From Mallotus nudiflorus (Eukaryota; Streptophyta; Magnoliopsida; Malpighiales; Euphorbiaceae), in the NCBI GenBank assembly GCA_947683625.1, contig CANTUR010000114.1:1922001-1986000 (forward strand): a stretch of 64,000 bases of DNA, written 5' to 3'. A program made the position numbers and the translations under genes. Below, piece by piece: positions 21,283-32,367 of the stretch. How positions within the stretch are numbered: the first letter of the stretch is position 1; each line of letters opens with the position of its first letter. The notes beneath the pieces are model-generated. The model was not told where the DNA came from. It worked only from the letters and a program-made list of their open reading frames with translations, and did no database searches.

Positions 21283-21533
21283 GAGTTGGTAGCGCCTGAG
21301 GTCCTACAAGTGGTATCAGAGCCAAGGTCACGGGTTCGATTCCCAGCGGGAGCAATTGCTGAGGGGGAGATTGTTGGGTGTCCATCAATTGTCCCGTGGC
21401 GGAGGCAAGTGGGCCGAGTCACAATCGAATGCCGTGGGCGCTTGTGTGTGTTGAATGCACTATAAGGCTAGGGTATGCGCCTTTCCTAACACCAATTGGT
21501 TTTAGGAGAGTTGGTAGCGCCTGAGGTCCTACA
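21281..21533 (+). mobile_element. TRIM-type miniature LTR element, 5'-truncated
   Basis: Right LTR 21372-21533 (162 bp, TGTTGGGTGTCC to GAGGTCCTACA). Left LTR reduced to its last 28 bp (21281-21308), identical to 21506-21533. The internal region is 63 bp: PBS TGGTATCAGAGCC at 21311-21323, then a tRNA-like stretch with GGGTTCGATTCCC, then the polypurine tract GAGGGGGAGAT at 21361-21371. No coding capacity. It is plus-strand, opposite to the adjoining Sirevirus, and shares its target duplication. Such elements need enzymes supplied by autonomous LTR elements. Confidence 0.85.
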
Positions 21534-21661
21534 ATTTGGATAATACTTGGCTTGATCTCAAAGTTGTTGTTAACAATAGACGGAGCCACCATTCCACCGA
21601 AACTACCCGAGATGTCAGGCATTGCAAAATCACCTAATGTCTTTCTCTCCAATTGAGCCAT
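21534..21661 (-). pseudogene. A2 gag N-terminal part
   Basis: From ATG 21661 the minus strand reads MAQLERKTLGDFAMPDIS, then VNNNFEIKPSIIQ, matching the start of Athila/Tat gag (NNFEIKPALI in relatives). It continues in the same frame at 11391 after removal of the insertion and one ATTTG copy. This start is plausible because the PBS lies about 260 nt upstream. Confidence 0.8.
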
Positions 21662-21956
21662 TCATTTCAAATTAAGTTGGTTCTTTCTTCTTTGTCTTTG
21701 TTCCCTACATAAAACATGTAAAGTCTAATCAATTTCAGGATCAAAGAACAAATTACTATCACTAGTACTTCTAGTAAGCATTTACAAATGTAAATTCAAA
21801 GTTGAACAATTAAAAATTAACAAATAATAAGTAAATAATATAAAAATAAATAAATATAAAAACAAGACCTTAAACAACCTTTCTCTACCCTAAGTTGATA
21901 ATGATTATTAATCAAATTCCCCAGCAATGGCACCAAAAATCTAAAGCGGGTCAAAT
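21662..21956 (-). other. A2 leader and primer-binding site
   Basis: Untranslated leader. At 21918-21935 the minus strand reads TGGTGCCATTGCTGGGGA, a decayed form of the TGGCGCCGTTGCCGGGGA site typical of Athila/Tat elements (tRNA-Asp type). CpG to TpG/CpA changes explain the differences. About 20 bp separate it from the LTR end. Confidence 0.75.
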
Positions 21957-23520
21957 TGTAATACCCTAGTCTCTAGGACTAAGTATAGAGCAAGTAGGGT
22001 GTTAAACACTTGGGAATTTGGAACAAACTTGTATTAACAAGTAGATAATTAAATGGATAGGCAAAGTAAAATCAAATTGATAATAAGAATTTAAAAATAA
22101 ATAACTACTCTAATACTAACTATTTTAATTAGTACTACAAGTTCTTAACAAAGAATATAAACGAGAATAACAATGTTAGTAAAATAAGGATTAAGTAAAT
22201 GTTCTTATATATATTGATTGGAAATTAGTCTAAATTTTTTAAATGCAATTCTCATTATCAAGTAAAGGTATTTTCTTCTAGTAACTACACTCATTCTCAT
22301 GAACATGTTCAAATGAAAGAAAACCAATAACATATAACACTAATGCTTCTTTCCTTAAAATGAATTCCTTGTCTCCAAGTGATATTCAATACTTAAGTGA
22401 CTTCAAATATTCTTCCACAAAATTACTTCAACTCTCATTGCAAATTATTCGATTCACAAGTTATAAATGGTGATCAAGCATACATAACATAAATTTGCAC
22501 TAATTGAAATCAAATCACTAAACTAAGTTAGAAATGTATAATCCTTATTCAATCAATCATTGCAATTCCTTCAAAGACTTAGCCAATATACATGGTTAAT
22601 TTAATGAAAAGATAATCAAGTACAATATAAAAAAGAAAAGATTAAGTTAATAAAATCCTTTAAATATCTTCTAATATTACTTGGCCAAATTGATATTCTT
22701 TTCTTCCTGGTTGGCTTTGTCTTTTAAAAATAAACTCCAAAGAAAAAACTAATTAGTAATTTTCTATTAATCAAAGTAATGTTTTTCAATCATCCATCTC
22801 TCCAGATGAATTCCATCTCTTTATATGAACTCCCCTTTTTACAAGTCATAAATGACGTATATATAAACCTTAGAGGTATTTATAAGAAGTTACAATTGGA
22901 AAGGCACCCTTTGGCATGAAGCATCATAACCCTATGCAAATACAGTAACTTCAAGGGAATTTTGTCCATCTAAATCAAATTATCTTCAAAAAGTCCCTTT
23001 ATGAAAGTTCTAGATCTATGAGTTATCTTTCTAACATAAATTGAATCACTTTAATTGGATATTTTTAAAGGAAGTTATAACTAAAATACAAAAACTACAT
23101 AAAGTTGGAAAATGATGGCCTTCTTAGATTGACTCGACACCAAGTCACGAGTCTGCATTGACATGCTCTGTTATGAGTCGGCACAACTTAATTCTCTATA
23201 AGGCAAGCTCTCAGTCACGACTCGATCCACTAGTGATGACTCAGCACGATGGGTTTCTATGATGACTCGATCCACTAATGATGACTTGGTACGAACTCAA
23301 ATTGACTTCCCCTTGCTTTACAAACTTCACATTTCATTCAAATCATTCCAAGGTATTTTCCATTAACCAATTGGACTTAAAAACACATAAAAATATACAA
23401 ACAAACCTAGAAAAGCAATTAGAAATAAAAATAACACTTGCATAAGTAAAAACACACAATCATAACTAAAATCAATAAAAATAATTATTAAAATACCCTA
23501 AATAAGTATGCATATTTGCA
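21957..23520 (-). repeat. A2 5' LTR
   Basis: About 1.56 kb, minus-strand ends TGCAAATATGC and GGTATTACA. It has a TATA string at 22871-22884 identical to that of the Sirevirus LTR, a single copy of the ATGAAAGTT...GAATCAC block at 22998-23090, and imperfect GACTCGA/TGACTC repeats at 23125-23300. No mate LTR is in the window, so the outer end at 23520 is a judgement from the TG terminus. Confidence 0.65.
23125..23300. repeat. Degenerate GACTCGATCCACTA repeats in A2 LTR
   Basis: Two to four imperfect units containing GACTCGATCCACTAGTGATGAC and related words such as GACTCGACACC and GTCACGAGTC. This position in the LTR is upstream of the TATA string in element orientation. Confidence 0.6.
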
Positions 23521-25690
23521 TTGTATTAGGTAGTCACACCTATGAAGTCTCGCTGCTCATATTTTGCTCATTACATGGAGTTTGTTTCTTCCATATGAAC
23601 TCTGTATGATGATGGTCTTGTCTTAATAAAGCAGTTATCTTATTGCTTTTTATTTTATTTACTGAGTGTTGTTATCTTCCTGAACACTTCAGGTACGAGT
23701 GATCTGCGATTGTTGTCTATCTTAAGATATCTTGATGGCTTATCAAGCTATTACTAGGGCACTGATGCCTTTGCTCATATGTACTCAGGTCTTGATGTAG
23801 CATGCCAAGGTGGCTTGAGGATATGTGGATGCTTGTTCATATTGGACATGAGTGGGAGTTATGTTGTCTGTTCTTTTACTTTTAGTTTATTATTTTTAAC
23901 CGTCTAATTTTAATAGATCTAGGCATATCAGTTAGTATTCTCCCTTATTCGTCAATCAAACAATTCCTAGAGGATGACTTCCCTCATTATTCTTGCTGGA
24001 TCAAGAAGACTACTGATTTAATTAAGGATTGCATGGTAGCTCGAGACCATATAGGGAAGCTATCCCCTGATTAGGTATGTCTGATTCCTACTGCATTAGT
24101 TGTTCCTCTCTTGGGGATCTTTTGTTCATTCCTGCCCTTTGAAAAGATTTTTCTTTACTGGTGGGTGGTGAGGTCTCATTGGATGACAGAGATGGTGACT
24201 ACATTGCAGCTAATGGAGAGACGAGTGTTGCTCTCAAGCCTCATTAATAGAGTGTGGTATTTGGGTGAGTGAGTCCATCGCTAATAGGATGGCCTATATT
24301 AAGGAGAGTTCCCATCCCTCCTCCTAGTGACATATCTTGGGGCCATGAGCTTTAAGGTGATGATCTTATTGCTATTATGATGGGACTCCCCTTTGAGAGC
24401 CTCTTAGGGAGTGTGGGTTTGCCTTATGCTGATGTATTGATCCCTCAACTAATTAACGTTGTAGCTAATGGGACCTTTCCTCCACCTCTACCTTCTCAGG
24501 CAGATGCATCTCATCCTTCGGGTTCGAGGATTAAGCCATCATGTGGGTCATCGAGAATCGCTTCTTCTTATCCAATAAGCCTTTATTCCTATTTTGGTGC
24601 AAGCATGTAGCAAACTTTATTGGTAATAAATTGTAATTAATGTGAGTTATGAGAACTTATTTGCAATTACATCAGAGAAGATATAGATCTCATTTTGAGG
24701 AGGATGAGAGTATGTTCTGTACTGAGGTGACTGCCCATGCCAGTGGTGTGGCCTTTGGTAGTACTCCTCTTAGGGACTTGACGGGTTAGCCATCTTGGTC
24801 TTTACTTAGGATGGATATCCGTAATAGAGTAGTGAGTTTTGATTTTCCTAGACCCAGCTTTCCTTAGTTAGATGTTATTGCTACTAATTTACCCATGTTC
24901 ATGTTCTCCACTTATTCTTGCTTGTTTTTCATTTACTTACTGAGTGGTGATTAACTTATTTGCTTGCTTTTATAGATTCATGTCTCCTTTAGTTAGTATT
25001 GGTATACTATTGTTAGGAGTGCACAACAGTACTTTTTAGAGTTTACTACCACTTAAAGGGTATGCCTTCTTTATTGTACCTGAATATTTTATGCACATAT
25101 TTTATATATGAGCATATGATATGTAATGTGTAATGCAAGTTCAACACTATCTCGCTAGTCAGGAATCAAAGTGGGAGCATATAGCTTATCGTGACCGAAT
25201 GGGTAATCTGGAGTCATGGCTAGCATCCTTTGCGATGAATGATGATGAGTCAAGATCAGAAGAGGGGATGCTTGAGTAGGATTAGTGCTTACATTTAATG
25301 GCAGCTATAGTCGATGTAATTATTTTAAGAGCTAGGTATAGTACTTTTGGCCTATAGTTTGCTTTATTATATTATTTTCCCGAGGTTAAGGACTATGTGT
25401 GCTGTATCTGGGCATTTGTCCTGTATGTTGTATGATGCTTGTACGGTGATGATTATAAATGCTTCTTGTTATGTATAATTGATTATGATGTTTGCCATTA
25501 CTATTTTTTTCCTCTTTTCCCTTTTTTTTCCTAAGGCGTCTCCTTTTTGGAGCTTTTCGCACTTAGTTGAGTTTCCTTTTTCTTCCCTTTTTTGCCTAAG
25601 GTGTCCCCCTTTGGAGCTTTTCACGCTAGTTTGGCTTCAACAGTAGTGGCTGATCTTGAAGAGAGAGCTCAAAGAGGATGGTAAGACCCA
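23521..25690. other. Unidentified decayed gene-like sequence
   Basis: More balanced base composition than its surroundings, with short plus-strand open stretches split by stops, e.g. 24377-24610 encoding LPFESLLGSVGLPYADVLI then a Ser/Pro-rich tail. Alternation of compositionally coding-like blocks and T-rich tracts ending in AG looks like exons and introns, or like a decayed element ORF. I do not recognise the family. It ends with a two-unit direct repeat at 25530-25638. Confidence 0.4.
25530..25638. repeat. Two-unit direct repeat, about 65 bp period
   Basis: CCTAAGGCGTCTCCTTTTTG at 25530 and CCTAAGGTGTCCCCCTTTGG at 25595, each followed by GAGCTTTTC and then a CACTTAGTTGAGTTTCC or CACGCTAGTTTGGCTTC tail. 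Confidence 0.7.
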
Positions 25691-26136
25691 TGGTCATATA
25701 ATGAAAGAAAATGCAAAGCATGATTGATGCAATTTATAATGATAGATCAAATAATATAATTTAATTGCCTAGATCAAAAAACAACGCCTAGATCAAATAA
25801 TATAATTTACTTACGGGAAACAAATATAAGAAGGAAGAATTGATATTTGTCTCATGTATTTTGATTTATTATATTATTTTATTTTTAATATTTAGAAAAA
25901 TATTTATTTATTCATGATATTTATAATAATTAATATTTATTAATATTTTTTTAAAGATAAAATAATAAATAATTTTATAAATATCAACAGTGAATAAATA
26001 TTTTTTTAAATATTGAAGATGAAGTATTTTAATAAGTAAAAATATAGGAACAAATAACAATTATCCCATATAAGAATGTGCAATGGGCTTAGAGAGAAAA
26101 AAAATTACAATATATATATATGAATATATATATATG

Positions 26137-26200
<64 letters not shown>

Positions 26201-26555
26201 CATATATATTATACATGAGATCTTCTATATAATTTAATATCAATATTGTTACTAGTGATATTTATTATTATTTATTATAAAATAATAATATATATTAGCA
26301 CTCGTGATATAAATAATACAGTGTGAATCCATTACGAGATTAAAAAAAAAATTATTCATTTTTTACACCTAATACATGGGACCATCTATAATTGAAGTAA
26401 GGTTTTTTTGTAATTTCAGAACTTACACTGTCGTAATTACGATATATACATGATATATTATGATGGTTGACAAGAATCTCTCCATTACATAAGCCACACA
26501 AAGCAACATTCAAATTTCAGACAGAGAAAAATCCAAAAAAAAAAACACACCAGTA
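25691..26555. other. AT-rich region upstream of cyclase gene
   Basis: No ORF. It contains a (TA)n tract (about 26141-26197) within a TATA-rich stretch starting near 26108. The last 100 bp before the ATG at 26556 are A-rich and would include the 5' UTR; no TATA box is convincing among the many TA words. Confidence 0.6.
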
Positions 26556-28295
26556 ATGACACAAAATCATTTGCTCTTGCTACTCACTCTGCTATGTCCC
26601 TGTCTACTTACTGCCTCCTCTTTCTCGCCTAACGATGCTTACCCGGCTGTAAATGATGGTGCACGCGGCTCACTGTCAGCAAATGGTGATCCCTTACTAG
26701 TCCCTAAGCGAAGCGAATCTTATAGCAATGGAAGAATAATAGATATTAGCCACAAATATGCGAAGGACATGCCATCATGGGACTCCGAGGAGGGGCTTGG
26801 AAAGTTCCTCCAACTAAAGAAGGACATGAAGAATAGCTCACTCTCCAACCACTCCGTGATGAAGATGTCTGTACACTCCGGGACCCATGTGGATGCTCCA
26901 GGACATGTATCTGATGACTATTATGATGCTGGATTTGATATGGATACACTTGACTTAGAGGTTCTCAATGGTAATTAACAAATATTTGCTAATTGTAGAT
27001 TTTCTTGTAGTAACAAATGATTGTTTTATGACCTTGTTTTCTTATTGAAAATAATTCATAGGCCCAGCTCTGCTTGTTGATGTTCCAAGTGAACGTAACA
27101 TAACTGGTAAGAGATTTTTTCTCAGGTACCAGTAGTTATTAGTGATAAGCAATTTTGTTTGTAAGTTTTTTTTTATATAAAATTTGAACTCACAGATTTA
27201 TTTAAAGAAATTCAAGTTTCTTATTGCTTGGACTATCAGATGTCGGATGTAATTCTCTTAATGCTATTAGTTTGCTTATGTTTTTGTAATAATTGTGCTT
27301 AATGTTACAGCTGAAGTAACGAAGTCATTGAAAATTCCTAGAGGAGTAAGTAGACTGCTTTTCAGAACTTTAAATACGGATAGGTAAAATATTTGTTCAT
27401 TTTTTGTTAATTATATTTTAATCCATTTTGAACTCGTAGCGAAGACAATCCAAAAGATTCATTTTAATAGAAAAAAAAAAAAAAAAAACTCATTGCTGAA
27501 ACATTTAGTTAGATGTCATTTTTGTTGTCCAATTTTTAAATTTGGTCCAAATTCTGATTGGTATGATATATTTCTTACATTTTTTGCATCCCATGAACCT
27601 AATATACAGCTCATTTTCAGGAAGCTTATGCTCAAAAAGGAGTTCGATACGAGCTTTGTAGGATTCATGAGTGATGGTGCAAAATGGCTGGTAGAAAACA
27701 CAGACATCAAACTTGTAGGTGAGATTATTTCATGGGCATTATGTTAGTTAACAGATTTTGTCATCTCTGTACTTTTACTTAAATCAAATTAAATTAATTA
27801 AAATTCAACTAATTCTGAATAGCAGTTACTTCAATTAAAAAATATATATATTTCAGGTATTTTATACTATTCTACTAATAAGATGAATTCCAAATTTTAG
27901 TGGATTTTAGACCACCCATTAGAGAATTTTATTGGATTCTATTTCAATATATGCTTTTATTTAATTAAAATTGGTCACACTGATACATCTAAGTGTTGAT
28001 GAATAGGAGTTGACTACTTGTCTGTTGGTGCCTATGTTGATGGAATCCCATCACATCATGTTTTCCTTAAAAGCAGCGTAAGAAAATCATCAATTTTCTG
28101 TTTTTATAATGGAATTTTGATTTTAGATTTTGGCATGGAAATAAAATGTGACAAATTTTTTTTTTTCGGGATATTATTCTGGTAGAGGGACTAAAACTTG
28201 ACAACATTCAACCAGGACTATACAATGTCCATTGCTTGCCTCTGAGATTATTTTGTGCTGAAGGATCACCTGCAAGATGCATTCTTATTAAATAA
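26556..28295 (+). CDS. Cyclase-family protein, six exons, last acceptor site altered
   Basis: Exons 26556-26970, 27062-27106, 27311-27383, 27621-27718, 28007-28077 and 28170-28295 give a 275-residue open frame, normal for the plant cyclase family (PF04199; Arabidopsis CYCLASE1-3 type, related in fold to kynurenine formamidase). Residues 1 to about 20 are a signal peptide (LLLLLTLLCPCLLTA). Near residue 59 comes GRIIDISHKYAKDMPSWDS; at 107-117 the metal-binding HSGTHVDAPGH; then SRLLFRTLNTDR, DGAKWLVENTDIKLVGVDYL and a C-terminal EGSPARCILIK. Introns 1-4 have GT-AG ends. Intron 5 has GT but the expected CAG acceptor is CGG at 28167-28169. Nearby AGs (28125-28126, 28184-28185) lead directly to stops. 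The product may be truncated, so the gene may be damaged. Plant substrate unknown. Confidence 0.8.
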
Positions 28296-28819
28296 AAAAT
28301 GTTGTTCCCACTGATAGCATTTAATTCAGCTATCAATTTGATCTATGTATCACTGTATTTACAGGCACTCAAAATAATGGAACGCATCATATATGCCTAT
28401 AACCTGAGTGGCTTTTCATTATTATGCTACTTTTTTTTTTTTTTTAAATCACTTAAACGGGTTTCAGAAGACTTCAGTTCAACGGGTTTTGAACATTTTT
28501 TAAATCTCACAGACTTGAAGAAGACTCCATTATCAATGAACTAAATCTAATTGGTATTTTTCTACTATTTTCGTTTCTTTCAATAATGCATTCTAAACTA
28601 TTTGGTTAAAGATCATTGCCTCTTGCATTTCTTTTGACTAATTGCCAATCTTTCTTCTAAAAAATGTCACATGAGGACATATGTAATATGACATTCTAGA
28701 TGAATTCAAAGTCCAAAAAAATCTACACTTTCTTCTCCTTTTTCTATTGTTATAAGTCAAGATAATTTCCTTTAAATCATAATACACCGACAACCACAAA
28801 AACTGCTTGTAAAAAAATA
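28296..28819. other. Spacer between cyclase copies
   Basis: AT-rich 3' UTR and intergenic DNA. No gene seen; a TAATGATAATAATAAT tract overlaps the start of the second copy. Confidence 0.6.
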
Positions 28820-30280
28820 ATGATAATAATAATAGTGGACAAGTATCACCTTCCTCCGTCGAAAACGACCAGTCGTTTCTACCTTCTCCTCACTCTGCTA
28901 TGCTCCTGTGCAGGTTTGATCACTTCTTTGGCATCTGGCAATGCTTATTCTACTATAGAAGATGAATCTTGCAGTCCAACCTCTGTAGATGATAATTTTC
29001 TCATCATCTCTAAGCCAAGGGAATCAAACAGCCATGGAAGAATCATTGATAACGGTCATAAGTGACATGCCTTCTTGGGATTCTGAGTAGGAAATGGGAC
29101 AGTTCATCTGGCTGAAGCAGAGTATGAAGAATGGCTCCATAGCTAACTTCTCTGGGAAGCTGCCGGTGTGATGTGGACGCGCCAGGCCATGTTTTTTATC
29201 ATTACTACGATGCTGGTTTTGATATTGATACACTTGACTTGGAGGTTCTTAATGGTAACAGAAATTTTATGCTATAATATGCATGGTTTTGGATAATTGT
29301 CACTAATGATTATTTATTTACAACCTTTTTTTTCTAATTTAATAGGTCAAGCATCGTTAGTTGATGTTCCAAGAGACAGTAACATAACTGGTATGTCCTT
29401 GAAAATTCCCAAGGGAGTTAGTCGAGTGCTTTTCAGAACTTTAAATACTGACAGGTACATAAGCTTCTCTTAGTTTTGTATAAAGTATTCCTCATATGAA
29501 AAATGTATGTATCTATTGAACATATGTATGAGTTAGAATTTAGTTCGTGTGTTCAGGAAGCTTATGTTCAAAAAGAAGTTCGACTCATGCTGTGTTGGAT
29601 TCATGCGTGATGGGGCAAAATGGCTGGTAGAGAACACAGACATCAAATTTGTTGTTAAGATTAAAATTAGATTTTGTTTTACTTATTTATGGTACACCTA
29701 ATATCCCAGATTGAGATAAGGGGTTTGAGTTTTTATAAGTTCGAATATTCTTCTCTCATGTTACGTGCTTTTTCTATTAAAGGATAAAACCGTACGATCT
29801 ATGAGTACAAAACTTGAAATCTTTACCTTTGTAGTGTGATGGTATGAAGTATTTACAAGAGTTTGATTCAATAGCTTATAAGTGTTTAACTCAGTAGCTT
29901 TCTATTTTCGAATATTTTCACTTTTTATTTTTATGAACAGCCGTTTGATAACTACTAATGAAGACTCATAAACATCTACTATTACAAATTTAGGACTTGA
30001 TTTCTTGTCTGTTGCTGCCTATGTGAATGCCATTCCAACACATCTTGTGTTCCTAAAAAGCAGGGTATGAAAAATCCTCTAATGATTGATTATACATTTC
30101 TACAATTTTTAACGAAAAACTTGGACATTAACTAACATTGAGAAAATGTTTCAGGAGATCATTCTGCTTAAGGGATTAAAACTTGACAACATAAAACCAG
30201 GACTCTACAATGTCCATTACTTGCCTCTGAGGTTGGTTGGTGCTGAAGGATCACCAGCTAGATGCATTCTTATCAAATGA
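28820..30280 (+). pseudogene. Tandem cyclase-family pseudogene
   Basis: Same exon order as the gene at 26556. The first exon runs from ATG 28820 with a signal-like LLTLLCSCAGLITSLA, reaches GRIIDNGHK and stops at TGA 29063, because bases between HK and DMPSWDS are lost. A TAG follows near 29089, and the metal-binding HSGTH part is deleted (29155-29190). What were exons 2 and 3 are continuous at 29346-29454 with no intron and a few codons fewer. The donor after the fourth exon is TT instead of GT (about 29656). Exons 5 and 6 (29995-30063 and 30155-30280) are well preserved, including a normal CAG acceptor before GAGATCATT and the end EGSPARCILIK. It arose by tandem duplication and is non-functional. 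Confidence 0.85.
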
Positions 30281-32279
30281 TTTTTTTAAACTCTATTAAG
30301 AGCTTTTTTAATTGTTGAAAAGGGACTATATCATTATATCTGTAAAACTATGATGATAACCATTCCTATCCGGTAGGTGCAAGGATTTTAACTATCTTCA
30401 AATTTTAACTAAATAGATCTACAACGGAATAAAACTCTTTCAAAAACTTTTTTTTTTAAATAAATCTGAACTTTTTTTTTTCTTTTTTAAAGCAAGAGAG
30501 TTAAAATGAGATTACATATGTTATTTTATATATAATTATTCTTATATCATAAAATCAAACAAACTCAGATGCCAGTTTAAACACATTATTTTCATCACTA
30601 TTTTTAGCCTCACAGTGCGTATGATATGCATACCCATCAATTTACCGAAGGTGAAAAAGGGTGGCTAAATGGAATTAATAGTGTCGCCAAAACTTTTTTT
30701 TTTAATGCACCCTATTGATGCTCCCATCATTCAATAGCCAAATAAAATTTGACTACCCTGAAGTTCCGGTTGGATGAATTTTATAATATATAAAAAATTT
30801 TCTGCACCCATTTATTAATAAATAAAAAAAAATTGCGAGCTCTTCATTATTGTAGTTTTTATTGAAGATATATTATTTCAATAATTTTTTTTAAATAATT
30901 AATTTAGTTCTTGAGAGCCCCTATTCACTTCTTTTATCTACTTATCAAATTTTTTTACTTTTTTTTTATGAATAAGAAATCTAATCTCTCCATTAAAAGA
31001 AATTAACAATATTATTTGCTAACTCTTTTTGCTAATTTGACATAATAAATGAAAAAAATAAAAAGATTTTTTTTTAAGAAGTAAATGTCTTCTGTTTAAT
31101 TAGAACTATTCACTATATGTCATCTGCACCTTGATGTCCCATACAATTAATTCCACTCTAGAAGAAGGATAATGATCTATATAACTAGTAACTACATGAA
31201 TAATAATGTCGATGGAAAGTGGAATTCCTTTTATACTCACCCCTCTCATTTGCATATTCCCTTATGTATGAAGTCATGCATGTAATTTCAACAAATAAAT
31301 TTTTTCTTTAGTACCCATGAATGTTACAAGGAAGATATCAACCCTATAAAATGGTTACATTAGATTAGCATATGGTCTCTAAACATATCATACAGTTGCT
31401 TACAATTGCAAATTGAATTAATTAATACATCCTAACCTTAATTAATTATATTTCATTATTTTAAATCATATAGTACAGTTGTAAAGGGCATTGTATTGCA
31501 TTGTAATCCAACAATGTTAGTACAAGAAGGAAAGGGACTCTACAAAATTTTCTTCTCAAGCTACAATGTGTTGATTATGGATGGCAGCAAATTATAATGA
31601 ACATTAGCTTATCTTTCTCTAGGATCCATTTAATTTGTAGCTTATAGCCTTCCCTTTTTGTAAGAACAAGAAACATGAAAAATAATTGTTTTAAAAAATA
31701 ACACAAAAGAGTAGCATTTGCAGAAAGGTAGGTTACGTTCTTTGTGGTCAAGTGATACCATGTTCATTTTAAAACCCAACTAATGCATTGTGGTTGAGTT
31801 ATCAACATCTGTGGATACAAATAACAAAAAATTTACATTAAATACGTTTTTAAATTCAAATTTTATATTGAAAAAATAAGTATTGAAAGAATTTTGTCTT
31901 CTGTAAATTCACCAATTCAAATTCTAAATTAATTGAAATTTTGTAACTAAAAGATATTATGAGTATCATATAATAATAATAACAGAAATATTATTTGTAA
32001 GGGGTCACGAAATGATGAAAGAAAGACTCCATATTTCAATAGATATGGCCTCGCTGCTTACGGGGCAAAACTAACTTTTTGGAAAAAAAAATTTTCCATA
32101 TAGTGGGTCGCGTATCTGGGCTTTAAAAAACAACAATAATAATAATAATAAAAGCATTGTTGTTGACTTCACTTGTTGAACAGCCATGTGAAAGATTTCT
32201 TGGAGTTGAATATGAAGTTAAGAGCGCCTTTATACTTAAAAATTAGCATCTGGTCCGTGGAGGGTCTTCTCTGTGCAAG
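30281..32279. other. Intergenic AT-rich DNA
   Basis: About 2 kb with no credible ORF, RNA gene or element boundary. Poly-T/poly-A runs are common, and short GTGTCGCCA/CCCTATTG text near 30680-30720 is unassigned. The last few hundred bases form the promoter region of the root-cap gene. Confidence 0.6.
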
Positions 32280-32287
32280 TATAAAAG
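32280..32287 (+). promoter_or_regulatory. TATA box of root-cap/LEA-related gene
   Basis: TATAAAAG at 32280-32287, 88 bp upstream of the ATG at 32368, in a less AT-rich context (GTGCAAGTATAAAAGGGCAT), which makes it stand out. Confidence 0.7.
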
Positions 32288-32367
32288 GGCATATTGCCTG
32301 TGACATTTTCACCCACAAAGTAGCAAAAGCCTTCAAAAAACAATCCAAGATAATTCAATAGTTTTCA

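Larger units (their letters stand above)
8439..23520 (-). mobile_element. Athila-like Ty3/gypsy element A2, interrupted
   Basis: Minus-strand order from right to left: 5' LTR (21957-23520), primer-binding site, short leader, gag N-terminus (21534-21661), then the Sirevirus-TRIM insertion, rest of gag (10484-11391), protease (9507-9827), RT N-terminal half (8439-9356). The element then stops at the catalytic box because A1 is inserted there; its remainder lies left of the window. The gag codons on both sides of 11392-21533 join in frame across one copy of ATTTG, which fixes that insertion precisely. The coding region has many stops and shifts. Confidence 0.85.

Noticed and set aside
21311..21352. 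A functional tRNA gene in the TRIM internal region
   Set aside because: The B-box-like GGTTCGATTCC and PBS are present, but no A box or complete cloverleaf fits in 63 bp.
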